From: PALSA-610 sp038239145 | Lineage (GTDB): Bacteria > Actinomycetota > Acidimicrobiia > IMCC26256 > PALSA-610 | NCBI GenBank assembly: GCA_038239145.1 | Contig: JBBSFB010000005.1 | Span: 67,491 to 131,490 of the forward strand | Direction of reading: 5' to 3' | Length of the DNA: 64,000 bases | In this document: piece by piece, positions 31,312-39,621 of the stretch | How the letters are laid out: the number at the start of each line of letters is the position of its first letter | Position numbering within the stretch: position 1 is the first letter of the stretch | Program-made: the position numbers and the translations under genes | The notes under the pieces: model-generated | The model's database searches: none | Told to the model about the DNA's origin: nothing | The model's input: only the letters and a program-made list of their open reading frames with translations

Positions 31312-32591
31312 GGTCCCGGCGCCGGCGTCGCGAGGACGCGCGGTGCACTCATACGCCCGCAGCGACCGTGTAACCGGTGTAGCTCGATCTCGGTGGAAAA
31401 CGCATCGAGGCTGGACGCCACGAATCGCGCCGCGCCGTCGGGGTGCTTGCACGCGCCGCGGCCCTTCACCAACTCGAGCCAGCCGCGCAGTCGCTGCTCG
31501 GCGTGGCCGTCGCGGTCGCCCGCAACCAGGGCGCTCATCGCGGCGGCGATCGCCGGCAGGCCGTTGACGCACGGCCCGCATTGCCCGGCGTTCTCGTTCG
31601 CGAGCCACTGCGCGACATCTGCCGACTCTGCAAGTCCGCACGAGGTTTCCGGCAGCGCGACGATCACTCCGCAGCCGAACGCGGCACCGGCGGTACGCAA
31701 GGAGGCCGCGTCGAGCGTCAGTCGGCGCGCTTGCGCGACGCTCAGCCAAGTACCGAAGTAACCGCCGACCAGTACGGCCTGGGTCTCGTCGAGCGAACCC
31801 CCCGCGGCCGCCATCATCCGGGGCAGGGGCAGCCCGAGCGGTATCTCGAACACGCCGGGGGCCGCGACACTTCCGGCGATCGTGACCAGCGCCGAACCCG
31901 GTTCCGCCTCGGTGCCAAGGCCCCGGAACCAGCGCGCGCCGTGGCGCGCGATCAATGCGACATGGGCGAGCGTCTCCGCGTTCTGTACGAGCGTCGGTCG
32001 CCGTGCAACTCCACGTTCGAACGGCCGGGGGGGAACGAAGGTCGGCTTCGCCTCGCCGCCGTTGATCCAGCGGACGAGCGCGGACTCCTCTCCGGACACG
32101 TAGCGATCGGGCGCCAACTCGAGTCGCACGCGGACGCGATCGGCTCCGCAAGCCTCTCGTTCGTCGATGGCTCGCCGCAGATTTCGGATCGTGGCACTCG
32201 CCGCCCGGTCGACGCAGACAACCACCTCGAGCGCGTGCAGTATTTCCGCGGCGAGGGCCGCGCCGTCCAGCACGAGATGCGGCGCGACCGTGCAGAGCGC
32301 TCTGTCCTTCGAGCTCATCGGTTCGCCTTCGGTCGCATTGACCACGACGTAGCCGCGACGCCGCTGACTCGCTACTGCTCGCATCTTCGTCGCCGTGGGA
32401 AAGCCGGCGCCGCCGTGACCGCGTAGACCAGACCGTTCGACCTCCGTCAGCAGTGCCTGGCTTCCCGCCGGCCGCGCCCCGAAGTGCGCGACGTGGTCTG
32501 GATAATGCGGAAGCGGCGCATTGGGCAAGAGCCGGGGAAGCTCGCCGGCATCGGGTATACGCGCCGCGGGGCGAAGGTCGGTGCTGCGCAC
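31302..32591 (-). CDS. NuoF-like FMN/NAD(H)- and Fe-S-binding protein (429 aa)
   Basis: Homologue of the 51-kDa subunit of complex I/HydB. GLRGHGGAGFPTATKM is the FMN site, VVVNATEGEPMSSKDRAL and YVSGEESALVRWINGGEAKP the NADH/FMN-binding region, VQNAETLAHVALI follows, and the C-terminal cluster domain has AGQCGPCVNGLPAI and GRGACKHPDG; this gives a CxxC and one more Cys where complex I has four, so the cluster needs a fourth ligand or is altered. No other Nuo genes are near. It lies 1 nt after the membrane protein gene and overlaps the ferredoxin, so it likely passes electrons between NAD(P)H, the ferredoxin and the membrane partner. Confidence 0.88.
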   Translation of the reverse strand: MRSTDLRPAARIPDAGELPRLLPNAPLPHYPDHVAHFGARPAGSQALLTEVERSGLRGHGGAGFPTATKMRAVASQRRRGYVVVNATEGEPMSSKDRALCTVAPHLVLDGAALAAEILHALEVVVCVDRAASATIRNLRRAIDEREACGADRVRVRLELAPDRYVSGEESALVRWINGGEAKPTFVPPRPFERGVARRPTLVQNAETLAHVALIARHGARWFRGLGTEAEPGSALVTIAGSVAAPGVFEIPLGLPLPRMMAAAGGSLDETQAVLVGGYFGTWLSVAQARRLTLDAASLRTAGAAFGCGVIVALPETSCGLAESADVAQWLANENAGQCGPCVNGLPAIAAAMSALVAGDRDGHAEQRLRGWLELVKGRGACKHPDGAARFVASSLDAFSTEIELHRLHGRCGRMSAPRVLATPAPGPWR

Positions 32592-32592
32592 G

Positions 32593-33669
32593 TCAGATAC
32601 CTCCTCGTGCGGAAACCGAGCCAGTCACCGCGTTGCTTCCCGCGTCGACGTTGAGCCGCACGTCCAACGTCAGCGAGTCGCCCGCTCCGTTGTGCAGCGT
32701 GGCCCACAGCTCGGTGCCGGCGAGATGGACAACCTGACCGCGATACAGCTCGGGCTCAGCCGCGGTTCCGAGACTCGCTTCACTGCGATCCATCTGTATG
32801 CCGCCACCGGCGAGGGGACTGCCGTCGAGCACGAAGCGAACGGACCCGCGCGCTCCGCCGGAGAGTGAGCCATAGATCGTGACGCGCGCTCTGCCGTCGT
32901 TCCCGGCGGCGCGCGCGATCGTGCCGGCGAGAGTCGAGTCGAACGGCGCGCGCAGCGCCCCGGACACCGGCACAGTGCGAACTTCCCGACCCAGCAACGA
33001 TGACGGAGTGCCGGCGCGTCGCGCCCAGCCCGGTTGGCTGGGTCCGGTAAAGGTCCAGGTGAGCACGGCGAACAGCAGTACCGCCGTCGCCGCGCCGGTC
33101 CATGTCCGTCGCCCGACCGGAACGCCGTGCGCTACGACCAGACGCAACGTCACCGCTGCGATAACTGCGGAGAGACACGCCAGGCTCAATACGAGCGACC
33201 AGAGGACACGGCCGTCGGAGCCGGTACCGAGACCATGGAGAAACGCAACCGGCCAACACGCATACGAGATCCAGTGGACCGCTCGAAATGCGCGATACCC
33301 GAGACGATTACGCAGCAGGCTCGTGACGATCACGGCAAGGAGCAGGTCGACGGCAACTGCGCCGAGCCCGAGCCACAGTGGACGATAGGGAGATCGGAAC
33401 GGAATGACGACGTCGAGCCAACCGATCGGTGCGAAACCGTCGGCAATCGCCGTGACAATGTGCACGCTGAGGAACACGACGACAAGCAGCGAGACGTTCT
33501 TGTGCAACGCGGCAGTGACGAAGCGCGGGAAGCGCGGGCTGGTATAGCGCGAAACCTGGATGATTCCGAGAACGAGGCTGGCGGTGAGCAACACCAAGGC
33601 AACGAACCCGGTTCCGCGTGTGAGATACCACATGGCCTGCGTGCCGGTGACAGCGATCATGATGTGCAC
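32593..33669 (-). CDS. Ferric-reductase-like transmembrane protein with extra C-terminal domain (358 aa)
   Basis: Six to seven membrane helices in residues 10-220. The haem ligands of the ferric-reductase family are visible: HKNVSLLVVVFLSVHIVTAI (two His, 13 apart) and RAVHWISYACWPVAFLHGLG (two His), enough for two bis-His haems. After the last helix (AAVLLFAVLTWTFTGPSQP) comes a soluble domain of about 130 residues facing outside, with beta-rich sequence (ARVTIYGSLSGGARGSVRFVLDG), which replaces the FAD/NAD domain of true ferric reductases. Electrons would have to come from a separate protein such as the co-encoded NuoF-like protein. No ApbE-type flavinylation motif (SGAT-like) is seen. Confidence 0.85.
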   Translation of the reverse strand: MHIMIAVTGTQAMWYLTRGTGFVALVLLTASLVLGIIQVSRYTSPRFPRFVTAALHKNVSLLVVVFLSVHIVTAIADGFAPIGWLDVVIPFRSPYRPLWLGLGAVAVDLLLAVIVTSLLRNRLGYRAFRAVHWISYACWPVAFLHGLGTGSDGRVLWSLVLSLACLSAVIAAVTLRLVVAHGVPVGRRTWTGAATAVLLFAVLTWTFTGPSQPGWARRAGTPSSLLGREVRTVPVSGALRAPFDSTLAGTIARAAGNDGRARVTIYGSLSGGARGSVRFVLDGSPLAGGGIQMDRSEASLGTAAEPELYRGQVVHLAGTELWATLHNGAGDSLTLDVRLNVDAGSNAVTGSVSARGGI

Positions 33670-33670
33670 A

Positions 33671-34594
33671 TCATTCGACGGGCCAGCCTCCGACGTACGC
33701 CACGGCGCCGCCGATGCCGACGAGCCGGGCCGGATATCCGCGCTCGGCGAGCCACGCAGGCGCGTCCGGACCGAGAATGATCGCGGCGGTACTGGCGAGG
33801 TTCGCGTCTTCGCATGATCCCGCGGCCACGGTCACCACTCGCCAATGATCGACCGCGGATCGACCGGTGGAGGGATCAATGATGTGGTGCAACGGTTGTC
33901 CGCCGCGCGTCCAACGGCGCACCGACGTTCCCGACGTCGCGACTCCGCCGCCCAGTATCTGGACCTTCTGACCGCCGGGTGCGGCGAACGCGGCGCGGTG
34001 ATCCTCGGCGACGCGCACCGACCACCCGCCGGGCGGGGCGGCTCCCGCGCACGAGAGGTCGCCACCGAGCCCGACGACAACTCCGCCACCGGTACGTTCG
34101 GCGGCCGCACGCGCGGCGCGATCCGCGCACCAGGCCTTCGCCGTCGCGCCAAGATCGAGAGTGACCCCCGTCGGCACGCGGACAGTCCCGCGTGCACGGT
34201 CCATATCGATTGCGCGCCAGCCCGCCATTGTGTGCACGGTCACGCGCAACGCCGGACCGTCCGGCGCGACTTCGTTGAAGTCGCGGTCGTAGCCGATCTC
34301 ACGCACAAACGTTCCGACCGTCGGATCGACGAGCCCGTCGGTGGCACGCGCACCCCGCAGCGCCACCTCCAACGCGTCGAGAAGCCAGCGCGACACCGCG
34401 ATGGGTTCACCCGGATGGAGATTGACGCGCGCGAGTTCGGAGTCTTCGCGGAAGCGGCTGCACGCCCGGTCGACTTCGGCAATGACGCGCTCGGTCTCGG
34501 CGCGCGCGTCGTTCAGCGACACTCGGTCGTCGACGAGGACGACCGCCGTGGTTCCGAGCGCCGGAAAGCTGACCTGGTCGAGGAGTTCGGTCAC
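33671..34594 (-). CDS. apbE: FAD:protein FMN transferase, ApbE-like (307 aa)
   Basis: ApbE fold: an N-terminal strand and turn (FPALGTTAVVLV), TDGLVDPTVG, the metal/flavin site VTLDLGATAKAWCADRAA, VVGLGGDLSCAG and the C-terminal HHIIDPSTGRSAVDHWRVV with the conserved HIIDP Asp. It transfers FMN from FAD to a Ser/Thr of target proteins, usually outside the membrane. The gene overlaps the Thr-rich gene by 4 nt and stands 1 nt before the ferric-reductase-like gene, so its target should be in this operon, yet I find no standard flavinylation motif in the four partners. Confidence 0.93.
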   Translation of the reverse strand: MTELLDQVSFPALGTTAVVLVDDRVSLNDARAETERVIAEVDRACSRFREDSELARVNLHPGEPIAVSRWLLDALEVALRGARATDGLVDPTVGTFVREIGYDRDFNEVAPDGPALRVTVHTMAGWRAIDMDRARGTVRVPTGVTLDLGATAKAWCADRAARAAAERTGGGVVVGLGGDLSCAGAAPPGGWSVRVAEDHRAAFAAPGGQKVQILGGGVATSGTSVRRWTRGGQPLHHIIDPSTGRSAVDHWRVVTVAAGSCEDANLASTAAIILGPDAPAWLAERGYPARLVGIGGAVAYVGGWPVE

Positions 34595-34998
34595 GACTGC
34601 CCAGAAACGACACCGCCTCCGCTACCCCCTGACGAAGGCTGAGGGATGTACTGCACCGGCGCGAGTGTGTCGGGCGTCGTAGCAGGCGTCGTGGTCGGAG
34701 TCACCGTGGCGGGCGACGTAGCAGGCGTGGTGGCGGGCGTGGTGGTCGGAGTCACCGTGGCGCGCGCCGACCGGTTCGGTGCCGGGGGCTTGACCGGCAG
34801 GAATCGGGTTCCTGACACCGGCGCAACCCGCGTGCGCGTCGGTATCGACTTGGCCCGGGCAGGTTGCGCCAGCGCGATGAGAGTCGTGAGACCCCCGGAA
34901 ACCGCCACGGATACCGCCACGACGGCACGCGTCAACGAGGACACCCTGCGTACCGCGCGATCTCGGTCCCGGCTGGCGCTGGTTGTTCTCATTCTCAT
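34591..34998 (-). CDS. Secreted or anchored Thr/Pro-rich protein (135 aa)
   Basis: Not recognised. The N-terminus has a long signal sequence (RAVVAVSVAVSGGLTTLIALA, ending QPARA), then a Pro/Thr-rich stalk with two copies of ATVTPTTTPATTP, and a Gly/Ser end (SSGGSGGGVVSGQS). The composition is that of a wall-spanning or O-glycosylated linker. It is the first gene of the redox operon (4-nt overlap with apbE), which suggests it tethers or spaces an electron-carrying component in the envelope. The Ser/Gly-rich tail could be a non-standard ApbE substrate, but that is only a guess. Confidence 0.6.
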   Translation of the reverse strand: MRMRTTSASRDRDRAVRRVSSLTRAVVAVSVAVSGGLTTLIALAQPARAKSIPTRTRVAPVSGTRFLPVKPPAPNRSARATVTPTTTPATTPATSPATVTPTTTPATTPDTLAPVQYIPQPSSGGSGGGVVSGQS

Positions 34999-35116
34999 GA
35001 AACCAGGATCGGCTTCCCCGCGCTGAGGAACCTGAGAGCCAGGTTAAGGCTTGTACAACCCCTGAAGCCTGCTACGGGCCTGCCGTACGAACTTGGATGG
35101 CTCGTCGTGCCGGGCG

Positions 35117-35330
35117 TCAGGCTCCGAACCATGTGTAGTAGCCCGGAGGCATCGATCCCTCACGCACTGACTCGGCCAGCTTGCGTGCGCGCTCGCCTTG
35201 AGGTCCGTCCCACTCCGCGACGTTCACCGCGGCCGCGGCCGTCCTTCACGGGATTGGTCAACCACCACGGCCGGTCCACCTGACGATCACCTCGGCGAGA
35301 AGCTCGAGCGCGTAGGGGCGACGGCTGATT
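35117..35330 (-). pseudogene. Haem-binding (Haem_bd) domain protein, frameshifted remnant
   Basis: The minus strand reads VNVAEWDGPQGERARKLAES then MPPGYYTWFGA and a TGA at 35117-35119: this is the C-terminal half of a Haem_bd domain (NFSEW and MPPxYY are its hallmarks). Upstream, in another frame, VDRPWWLTNPVKDGR corresponds to the conserved SWWITxHVxxGR segment; the CxxCH haem motif expected before it is gone. At least one frameshift near 35225 and loss of the N-terminus make it non-functional. It lies just upstream of the redox operon and reads the same way, so a cytochrome-like partner of that operon has apparently been lost. The rest of 34999-35366 holds nothing I can identify. Confidence 0.55.
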
Positions 35331-35366
35331 GAAGATCACCACGAGGCTGATGTGACGACCGCCGCG

Positions 35367-36866
35367 CTACCCCAACCGCGTCAGCACGTTCCGGGTGATC
35401 TGTTCGATGGGCGCGTCTCGTCCGGCGAGCCCGTGCGCCCAGTCAGTCGAGCCCGACGTCACGACCGTCGCGCCCGCCTCGTTCGTGTACGCACCCAGCA
35501 CCGCGTGGCCGTGGCGGAGGCGTTCCATCGCCTCGGGCTCACGCGTCCCGAACACGCGCGACGCGATGTACTCCAACTCGCTCGGCTCGCTCGGCTTCGG
35601 CGGACGAGGCGCGGTCTCGCGGGTGAAGTGCTGGGTCGGGCACGTGCCGAGGATCTCGAAAGTCGGCGGCGTACCGTCCTCTCCGGTCGGGTACGGCAAG
35701 CCGTCGCGATAGGTGAACACGCACCCGTCACATTCGTAGCCGACCGCGGTCGACGCGGCACCCAGCACGTCGCCGTATCCGAGGCCGGTACCGTCGAAGA
35801 TCCAGTGGCCTGCGCGGTGCACGGTGTAGCCGCCGAGCCCGTTGGTCACGTTACGACCGATGCGGTGATAGCCCCCGCGCGTGAACGAGACGCCGGTCAT
35901 GTGGTTCTCGGGACGAGCCACGACCACGTCGGACCAAAAGGTGGTCACCTCCGACTCGCGTTCGGTCTCGAGCAACGGGTCGTCCTTGAAGAACCCCTTG
36001 TACCCGACCATCACGTCGTGGTCATCGCCTTCTATGCGCACCTGCCACAGCGACGTATTGCCCGAGAAGAACGCGGCATTGCCCCCGCGCGCGATGAAGG
36101 CTTCGACCGTGTCGCGCATTCCGCGCGACCAGTACTCGTCGTGGCCGACCGAGAGATACAGACCCGCGTCGTCCAGGACCTCGGGGTGCTCTTCGAGATC
36201 GGCGTTGGTGCACACACCGATGTCGAATCCTTCGCGTTCGGCCCACTCGATGAACGGCAGCTCCCAGTCCGGCCAACCCGCTGATCCGGCGTACCCCGAC
36301 AGATGATTCAGCGAGATGTACCCGACGTGGGCGGCGTTCTGCGGATCGGGCGTGCCCGTCCCCGTGACGCGCCGGCCTTTGCCCGGAGGCTTGTAGAGGT
36401 AGCCCGCCGCCATCGGCCGCTGCATCGCAACGTGCGTGCCACCCGTATAGAGGTTCGGTCCCCCGAAGTCGTTGTAGGCGTGCCACGTGTTGGTCGCCAG
36501 CGCGACCACGATGCGCGCACCGGCAGACGGACGCACGACGAAGAACGCGTAGTCGCGCCGGACCTTGTCGCCGACGTCGATTTCCATGACGACCTCGTAG
36601 TACCCGGACCGCCAGGCCCCGTCGACGTCGAGCGTGAGCGCGGTTGGCCAGCCGCAACCCTTCGAAGCCGCGTCCTTCGGCGTCGGGTGCTCGTCGGTCG
36701 CGACGCCGGAGGGCGACGACTTGAACACGACCTCGCGGTGCACACCGACGCGCGCGACCTCGACTCGGACCGGTCGCCCGCCGGACGACGATATGTGCAC
36801 ACCGACCTGTTCACCCGAGACCACCGATTGCGGCCAGCAATACCCCGTCACCACGTCGCGCGCCAT
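35367..36866 (-). CDS. N,N-dimethylformamidase large-subunit-like protein (499 aa)
   Basis: The C-terminal two-thirds match the beta-subunit domain of N,N-dimethylformamidase: VVALATNTWHAYNDFGGPNLY, GVCTNADLEEHPEVLDDAGLY, LSVGHDEYWSRGMRDTVEAF and GGNAAFFSGNTSLWQVR. The HDEYW motif contains the Glu and Tyr residues that hold the mononuclear iron in DMFase. The first about 90 residues form an Ig-like domain (YCWPQSVVSGEQVGVHISS). No small-subunit gene is adjacent, so the substrate may not be DMF. It is monocistronic and diverges from the flavoprotein at 36930. Confidence 0.85.
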   Translation of the reverse strand: MARDVVTGYCWPQSVVSGEQVGVHISSSGGRPVRVEVARVGVHREVVFKSSPSGVATDEHPTPKDAASKGCGWPTALTLDVDGAWRSGYYEVVMEIDVGDKVRRDYAFFVVRPSAGARIVVALATNTWHAYNDFGGPNLYTGGTHVAMQRPMAAGYLYKPPGKGRRVTGTGTPDPQNAAHVGYISLNHLSGYAGSAGWPDWELPFIEWAEREGFDIGVCTNADLEEHPEVLDDAGLYLSVGHDEYWSRGMRDTVEAFIARGGNAAFFSGNTSLWQVRIEGDDHDVMVGYKGFFKDDPLLETERESEVTTFWSDVVVARPENHMTGVSFTRGGYHRIGRNVTNGLGGYTVHRAGHWIFDGTGLGYGDVLGAASTAVGYECDGCVFTYRDGLPYPTGEDGTPPTFEILGTCPTQHFTRETAPRPPKPSEPSELEYIASRVFGTREPEAMERLRHGHAVLGAYTNEAGATVVTSGSTDWAHGLAGRDAPIEQITRNVLTRLG

Positions 36867-36929
36867 CGCCCGACCCTAATGGGAGCGCACCCCCGTGCTC
36901 TCGACTGCGGTTCGGTAGCGTCGCGGCGT

Positions 36930-38324
36930 ATGACCGTGATCGATACCGACTATCTCGTTGTCGGCGCAGGGGCGGCGGGAATGGCGTTCGTCGATGCGCT
37001 GATCGCCGACTCCGACGCCGACGTCGTGATGGTGGACCGGCGCCACCGCCCGGGTGGACATTGGAACGACGCCTATCCATTCGTACGGCTGCACCAGCCG
37101 TCGTCGTTCTACGGCGTCAACTCACGCGTCCTCGGCCACGACTCGATCGACGAGGTCGGCCCGAACGCCGGGCTGTACGAGCGGGCAACCGCGGCCGAGA
37201 TCTGCGACTACTTCGGACGCGTGCTCGACGAACATCTCGTGCCATCGGGTCGAGTTCGCTTCTTCGGCATGTGCGACTACGTGGCCGATCCGGGTGAGCA
37301 CCAGTTCGTGTCCCGGCTCACCGGCGAGCGCACCACGGTGCGAGTCCGGCGCAAGGTCGTCGATGGCACTTACCTCGAGACCGCAGTTCCGTCGACCCAC
37401 GTCCCTTCGTTCGCGGTCGATCCGGACGCGACGCTGATCCCCGTCAACGGCCTCGTCGACATCACCGACGCGGGCACGGGGTACACGGTCATCGGCGCGG
37501 GCAAGACCGCGATGGATGCGTGCACCTGGCTCGTCGACAACGGCGTCGACCCGGGGGCGATCCGCTGGATCAGGCCGCGCGACGCGTGGCTCCTCGATCG
37601 CAAGTTCCAGCAACCGCTGGAACTCGTCGCCTCCCTGATCGAGGGGGTGTCACTCAGTCTCGAAGCCGCGGCACAGGCCGAGTCCGTCGCCGATCTCTTT
37701 CGCCGACTCGAAGCGTGCGGCCAGCTCATTCGCGTCGATCCGACCGTCGAACCCACGATGTATCGGTGCGCCACCGTGAGCGAAGGCGAACTGGAGGCCC
37801 TGCGGAGCATCGAGCGCGTGGTGCGCCACGGACGCGTCGCACACATCGGATCCCACGAGATCGTCCTCGACGGAGACACGATCACCACCGACCCTCGTCA
37901 GGTCCACGTCGACTGCACCGCGGCGGGCCTCACACTTTCTCCGGCCCGGCCGATCTTCGAGCCCGCCCGCATCACCCTGCAGCAGGTGCGGACCTGCCAG
38001 CCCACGTTCAACGCGGCCCTGCTCGCGTTCGTCGAGGCGTCTCAGGACGACGATGCCGAGAAGAACCGGTTGTGCCCGCCGAACCGGTACCCCGACTCGG
38101 CGACGGACTGGATCTCCGGAACCCGCATCAGCCAACGCGCACAGGATGCATGGGCCGGCGCGCCCGAAATCGGCGCGTGGATGCAACGGAGCCGGCTCGA
38201 CGCGGCGCGCGGGCTCGCCGACCACGGTGCGGATCCACAAGTGCAAGTCGCGTTCATGCGTTACGCAACCAACGCCGAAACCGCGGTCGGGAACCTCGAA
38301 CGGCTCCTTTCGGATCCGGTGTAG
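36930..38324 (+). CDS. FAD-dependent oxidoreductase, FMO-like (464 aa)
   Basis: Two Rossmann motifs: DYLVVGAGAAGMAFVDALIA near the N-terminus (FAD) and GYTVIGAGKTAMDACTWL in the middle (pyridine nucleotide). RPGGHWNDAYPFVRLHQPS is like the flavin-monooxygenase/cyclohexanone-monooxygenase start, where a GxWxxxYP motif packs on FAD. The Baeyer-Villiger fingerprint FxGxxxHxxxW is not seen. Oxidation or hydroxylation of a small lipophilic substrate is likely. The ATG at 36930 gives the usual short N-terminus. It sits 63 nt from the divergent DMFase-like gene, suggesting a shared control region, and converges closely (12 nt) with the aldo/keto reductase. Confidence 0.85.
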   Translation: MTVIDTDYLVVGAGAAGMAFVDALIADSDADVVMVDRRHRPGGHWNDAYPFVRLHQPSSFYGVNSRVLGHDSIDEVGPNAGLYERATAAEICDYFGRVLDEHLVPSGRVRFFGMCDYVADPGEHQFVSRLTGERTTVRVRRKVVDGTYLETAVPSTHVPSFAVDPDATLIPVNGLVDITDAGTGYTVIGAGKTAMDACTWLVDNGVDPGAIRWIRPRDAWLLDRKFQQPLELVASLIEGVSLSLEAAAQAESVADLFRRLEACGQLIRVDPTVEPTMYRCATVSEGELEALRSIERVVRHGRVAHIGSHEIVLDGDTITTDPRQVHVDCTAAGLTLSPARPIFEPARITLQQVRTCQPTFNAALLAFVEASQDDDAEKNRLCPPNRYPDSATDWISGTRISQRAQDAWAGAPEIGAWMQRSRLDAARGLADHGADPQVQVAFMRYATNAETAVGNLERLLSDPV

Positions 38325-38336
38325 ACGCGCCTTCGG

Positions 38337-39305
38337 TCAGCGTTTCACCCGGCGTTTGACCAACTTCGCCGCGGCAATCGGCCCGCGCACCGGGTGAAAG
38401 GCATCCGAGGCCGCGGTCAGCTCGGCCAGCTCGTCCACACTGAGTTCGAGGTCGGCGGCGGCAACGTTGGATTCCAACTGGGCCAGCGAACTGGCGCCGG
38501 GAATAGCGACGACGTTGGGCCGGCTGACGACCCACGCGAGCGCCACCTGCGACGGCGTCGCGTCGTGCGATTTGGCGACACCACGCACGGTCTCGATGAG
38601 GTCGTGTGCCGCGATCACATTCTCGGGCAGGAACAACGAGTCGTTCGCCCGGGCGGAGTCGGTCGGCAGGTTGGTGACGTCGTACCGCCCGGACAGCAGA
38701 CCCTTGGCCAGCGGGCTGTACGCGATGATCAGACGATCGTTCGCCGACGCGTAGGGCACCAGGTCCTTGTCGGGTTTGCGCGCGGCCAGGCTGTACTGCA
38801 CCTGATTCGACAACACCGGCGACCCGAGCGCGCGCTCCGCCGCGCGCCACCGGCCCAGCGAGAAGTTGCTGACGCCAACGTGGCGTACGACCTGACCGTC
38901 GAGGAGTCGGCGCATACCGCGCATCTGTTCCGCGATCCGTACCACCGGGTTTGGAAAGTGGATTTGGTACAGATCGATGACGTCGATGCCGAGGCGCTGT
39001 GCGCTCGCGCGTCCGTGCCGTTCGACGACCGACGCCAGCGGCGTGATCGGAAGGAGCTTCGTCGCGAGGAACACGTCGTCGCGTCGGTTGGCGATCGCAC
39101 GCCCGACGATCCGCTCCGATTCGTTGCGACCGTAAATCTCCGCGGTGTCGATCAAGTTCACGCCGAGATCCAAGGCCTTCGTGACGATCGGACCGGCGGC
39201 GTTCTGCGCGTAGTCGGCGCCGTAGCCCCAATCCTTCGACCCGAACTGCCAGGTCCCCAGCCCGATGACCGAGATGCGGGCATCCCCAACTTCGACATAC
39301 CTCAT
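38337..39305 (-). CDS. Aldo/keto reductase (322 aa)
   Basis: AKR TIM barrel with the catalytic tetrad: NLIDTAEIYGRNESE (Asp and Tyr), VFLATKLLP (Lys) and DLYQIHFPNP (His). The NADPH-binding C-terminal part reads IPGASSLAQLESNVAAADL. N-terminal VSVIGLGTWQFGSKDWGYG is typical. These enzymes reduce aldehydes or ketones in the cytoplasm. It is monocistronic; the next gene on the strand is the anti-sigma gene 50 nt upstream, so read-through from the sigma operon is possible. Confidence 0.93.
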   Translation of the reverse strand: MRYVEVGDARISVIGLGTWQFGSKDWGYGADYAQNAAGPIVTKALDLGVNLIDTAEIYGRNESERIVGRAIANRRDDVFLATKLLPITPLASVVERHGRASAQRLGIDVIDLYQIHFPNPVVRIAEQMRGMRRLLDGQVVRHVGVSNFSLGRWRAAERALGSPVLSNQVQYSLAARKPDKDLVPYASANDRLIIAYSPLAKGLLSGRYDVTNLPTDSARANDSLFLPENVIAAHDLIETVRGVAKSHDATPSQVALAWVVSRPNVVAIPGASSLAQLESNVAAADLELSVDELAELTAASDAFHPVRGPIAAAKLVKRRVKR

Positions 39306-39354
39306 GTCCGGAGCGTAACCCTCGCGAAATGTCCCCCGGCCGATCTGTTTAGGG

Positions 39355-39621
39355 TCAGTCAGCGCCTTCGTCGGAGCGTGTCCGGAAGGCCTGCATCAGG
39401 CGGTCCCGCAGATAGGCGGGCATCGCGTCGACGTCCTGGTCGTCAAGCCCGCGCGTCAGTTCGATGGCGCGCCGCATCTGACGCAGATACTCCCGACAGT
39501 GCGGGCAATCGGCGAGGTGCAGCTCGACGATTACTACGACCTCGTCCATTAACGCGCCGTCGAGGTATGCAGTGACGTCTTCGACGAACTGTCGACACAC
39601 GTACGAAGTGCGCGCGCTCAT
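39355..39621 (-). CDS. Zinc-finger (zf-HC2) anti-sigma factor (88 aa)
   Basis: Short ZAS domain: CRQFVEDVTAYLDGALMDEV gives the N-terminal helix and LHLADCPHCREYLRQMR the zinc motif HxxxCxxC. There is no membrane segment, so it is a cytoplasmic, probably redox-responsive anti-sigma factor of the RsrA type. The 4-nt overlap (ATGA, 39618-39621) with the preceding ECF sigma gene shows the cognate pair. It probably sequesters that sigma factor until zinc or thiol oxidation releases it. Confidence 0.92.
   Translation of the reverse strand: MSARTSYVCRQFVEDVTAYLDGALMDEVVVIVELHLADCPHCREYLRQMRRAIELTRGLDDQDVDAMPAYLRDRLMQAFRTRSDEGAD

Noticed and set aside
31302..32591. Complex I operon
   Set aside because: Only a NuoF-like subunit is present; none of the other Nuo genes is nearby, and the neighbours are ApbE, a ferric-reductase-like protein and a ferredoxin.
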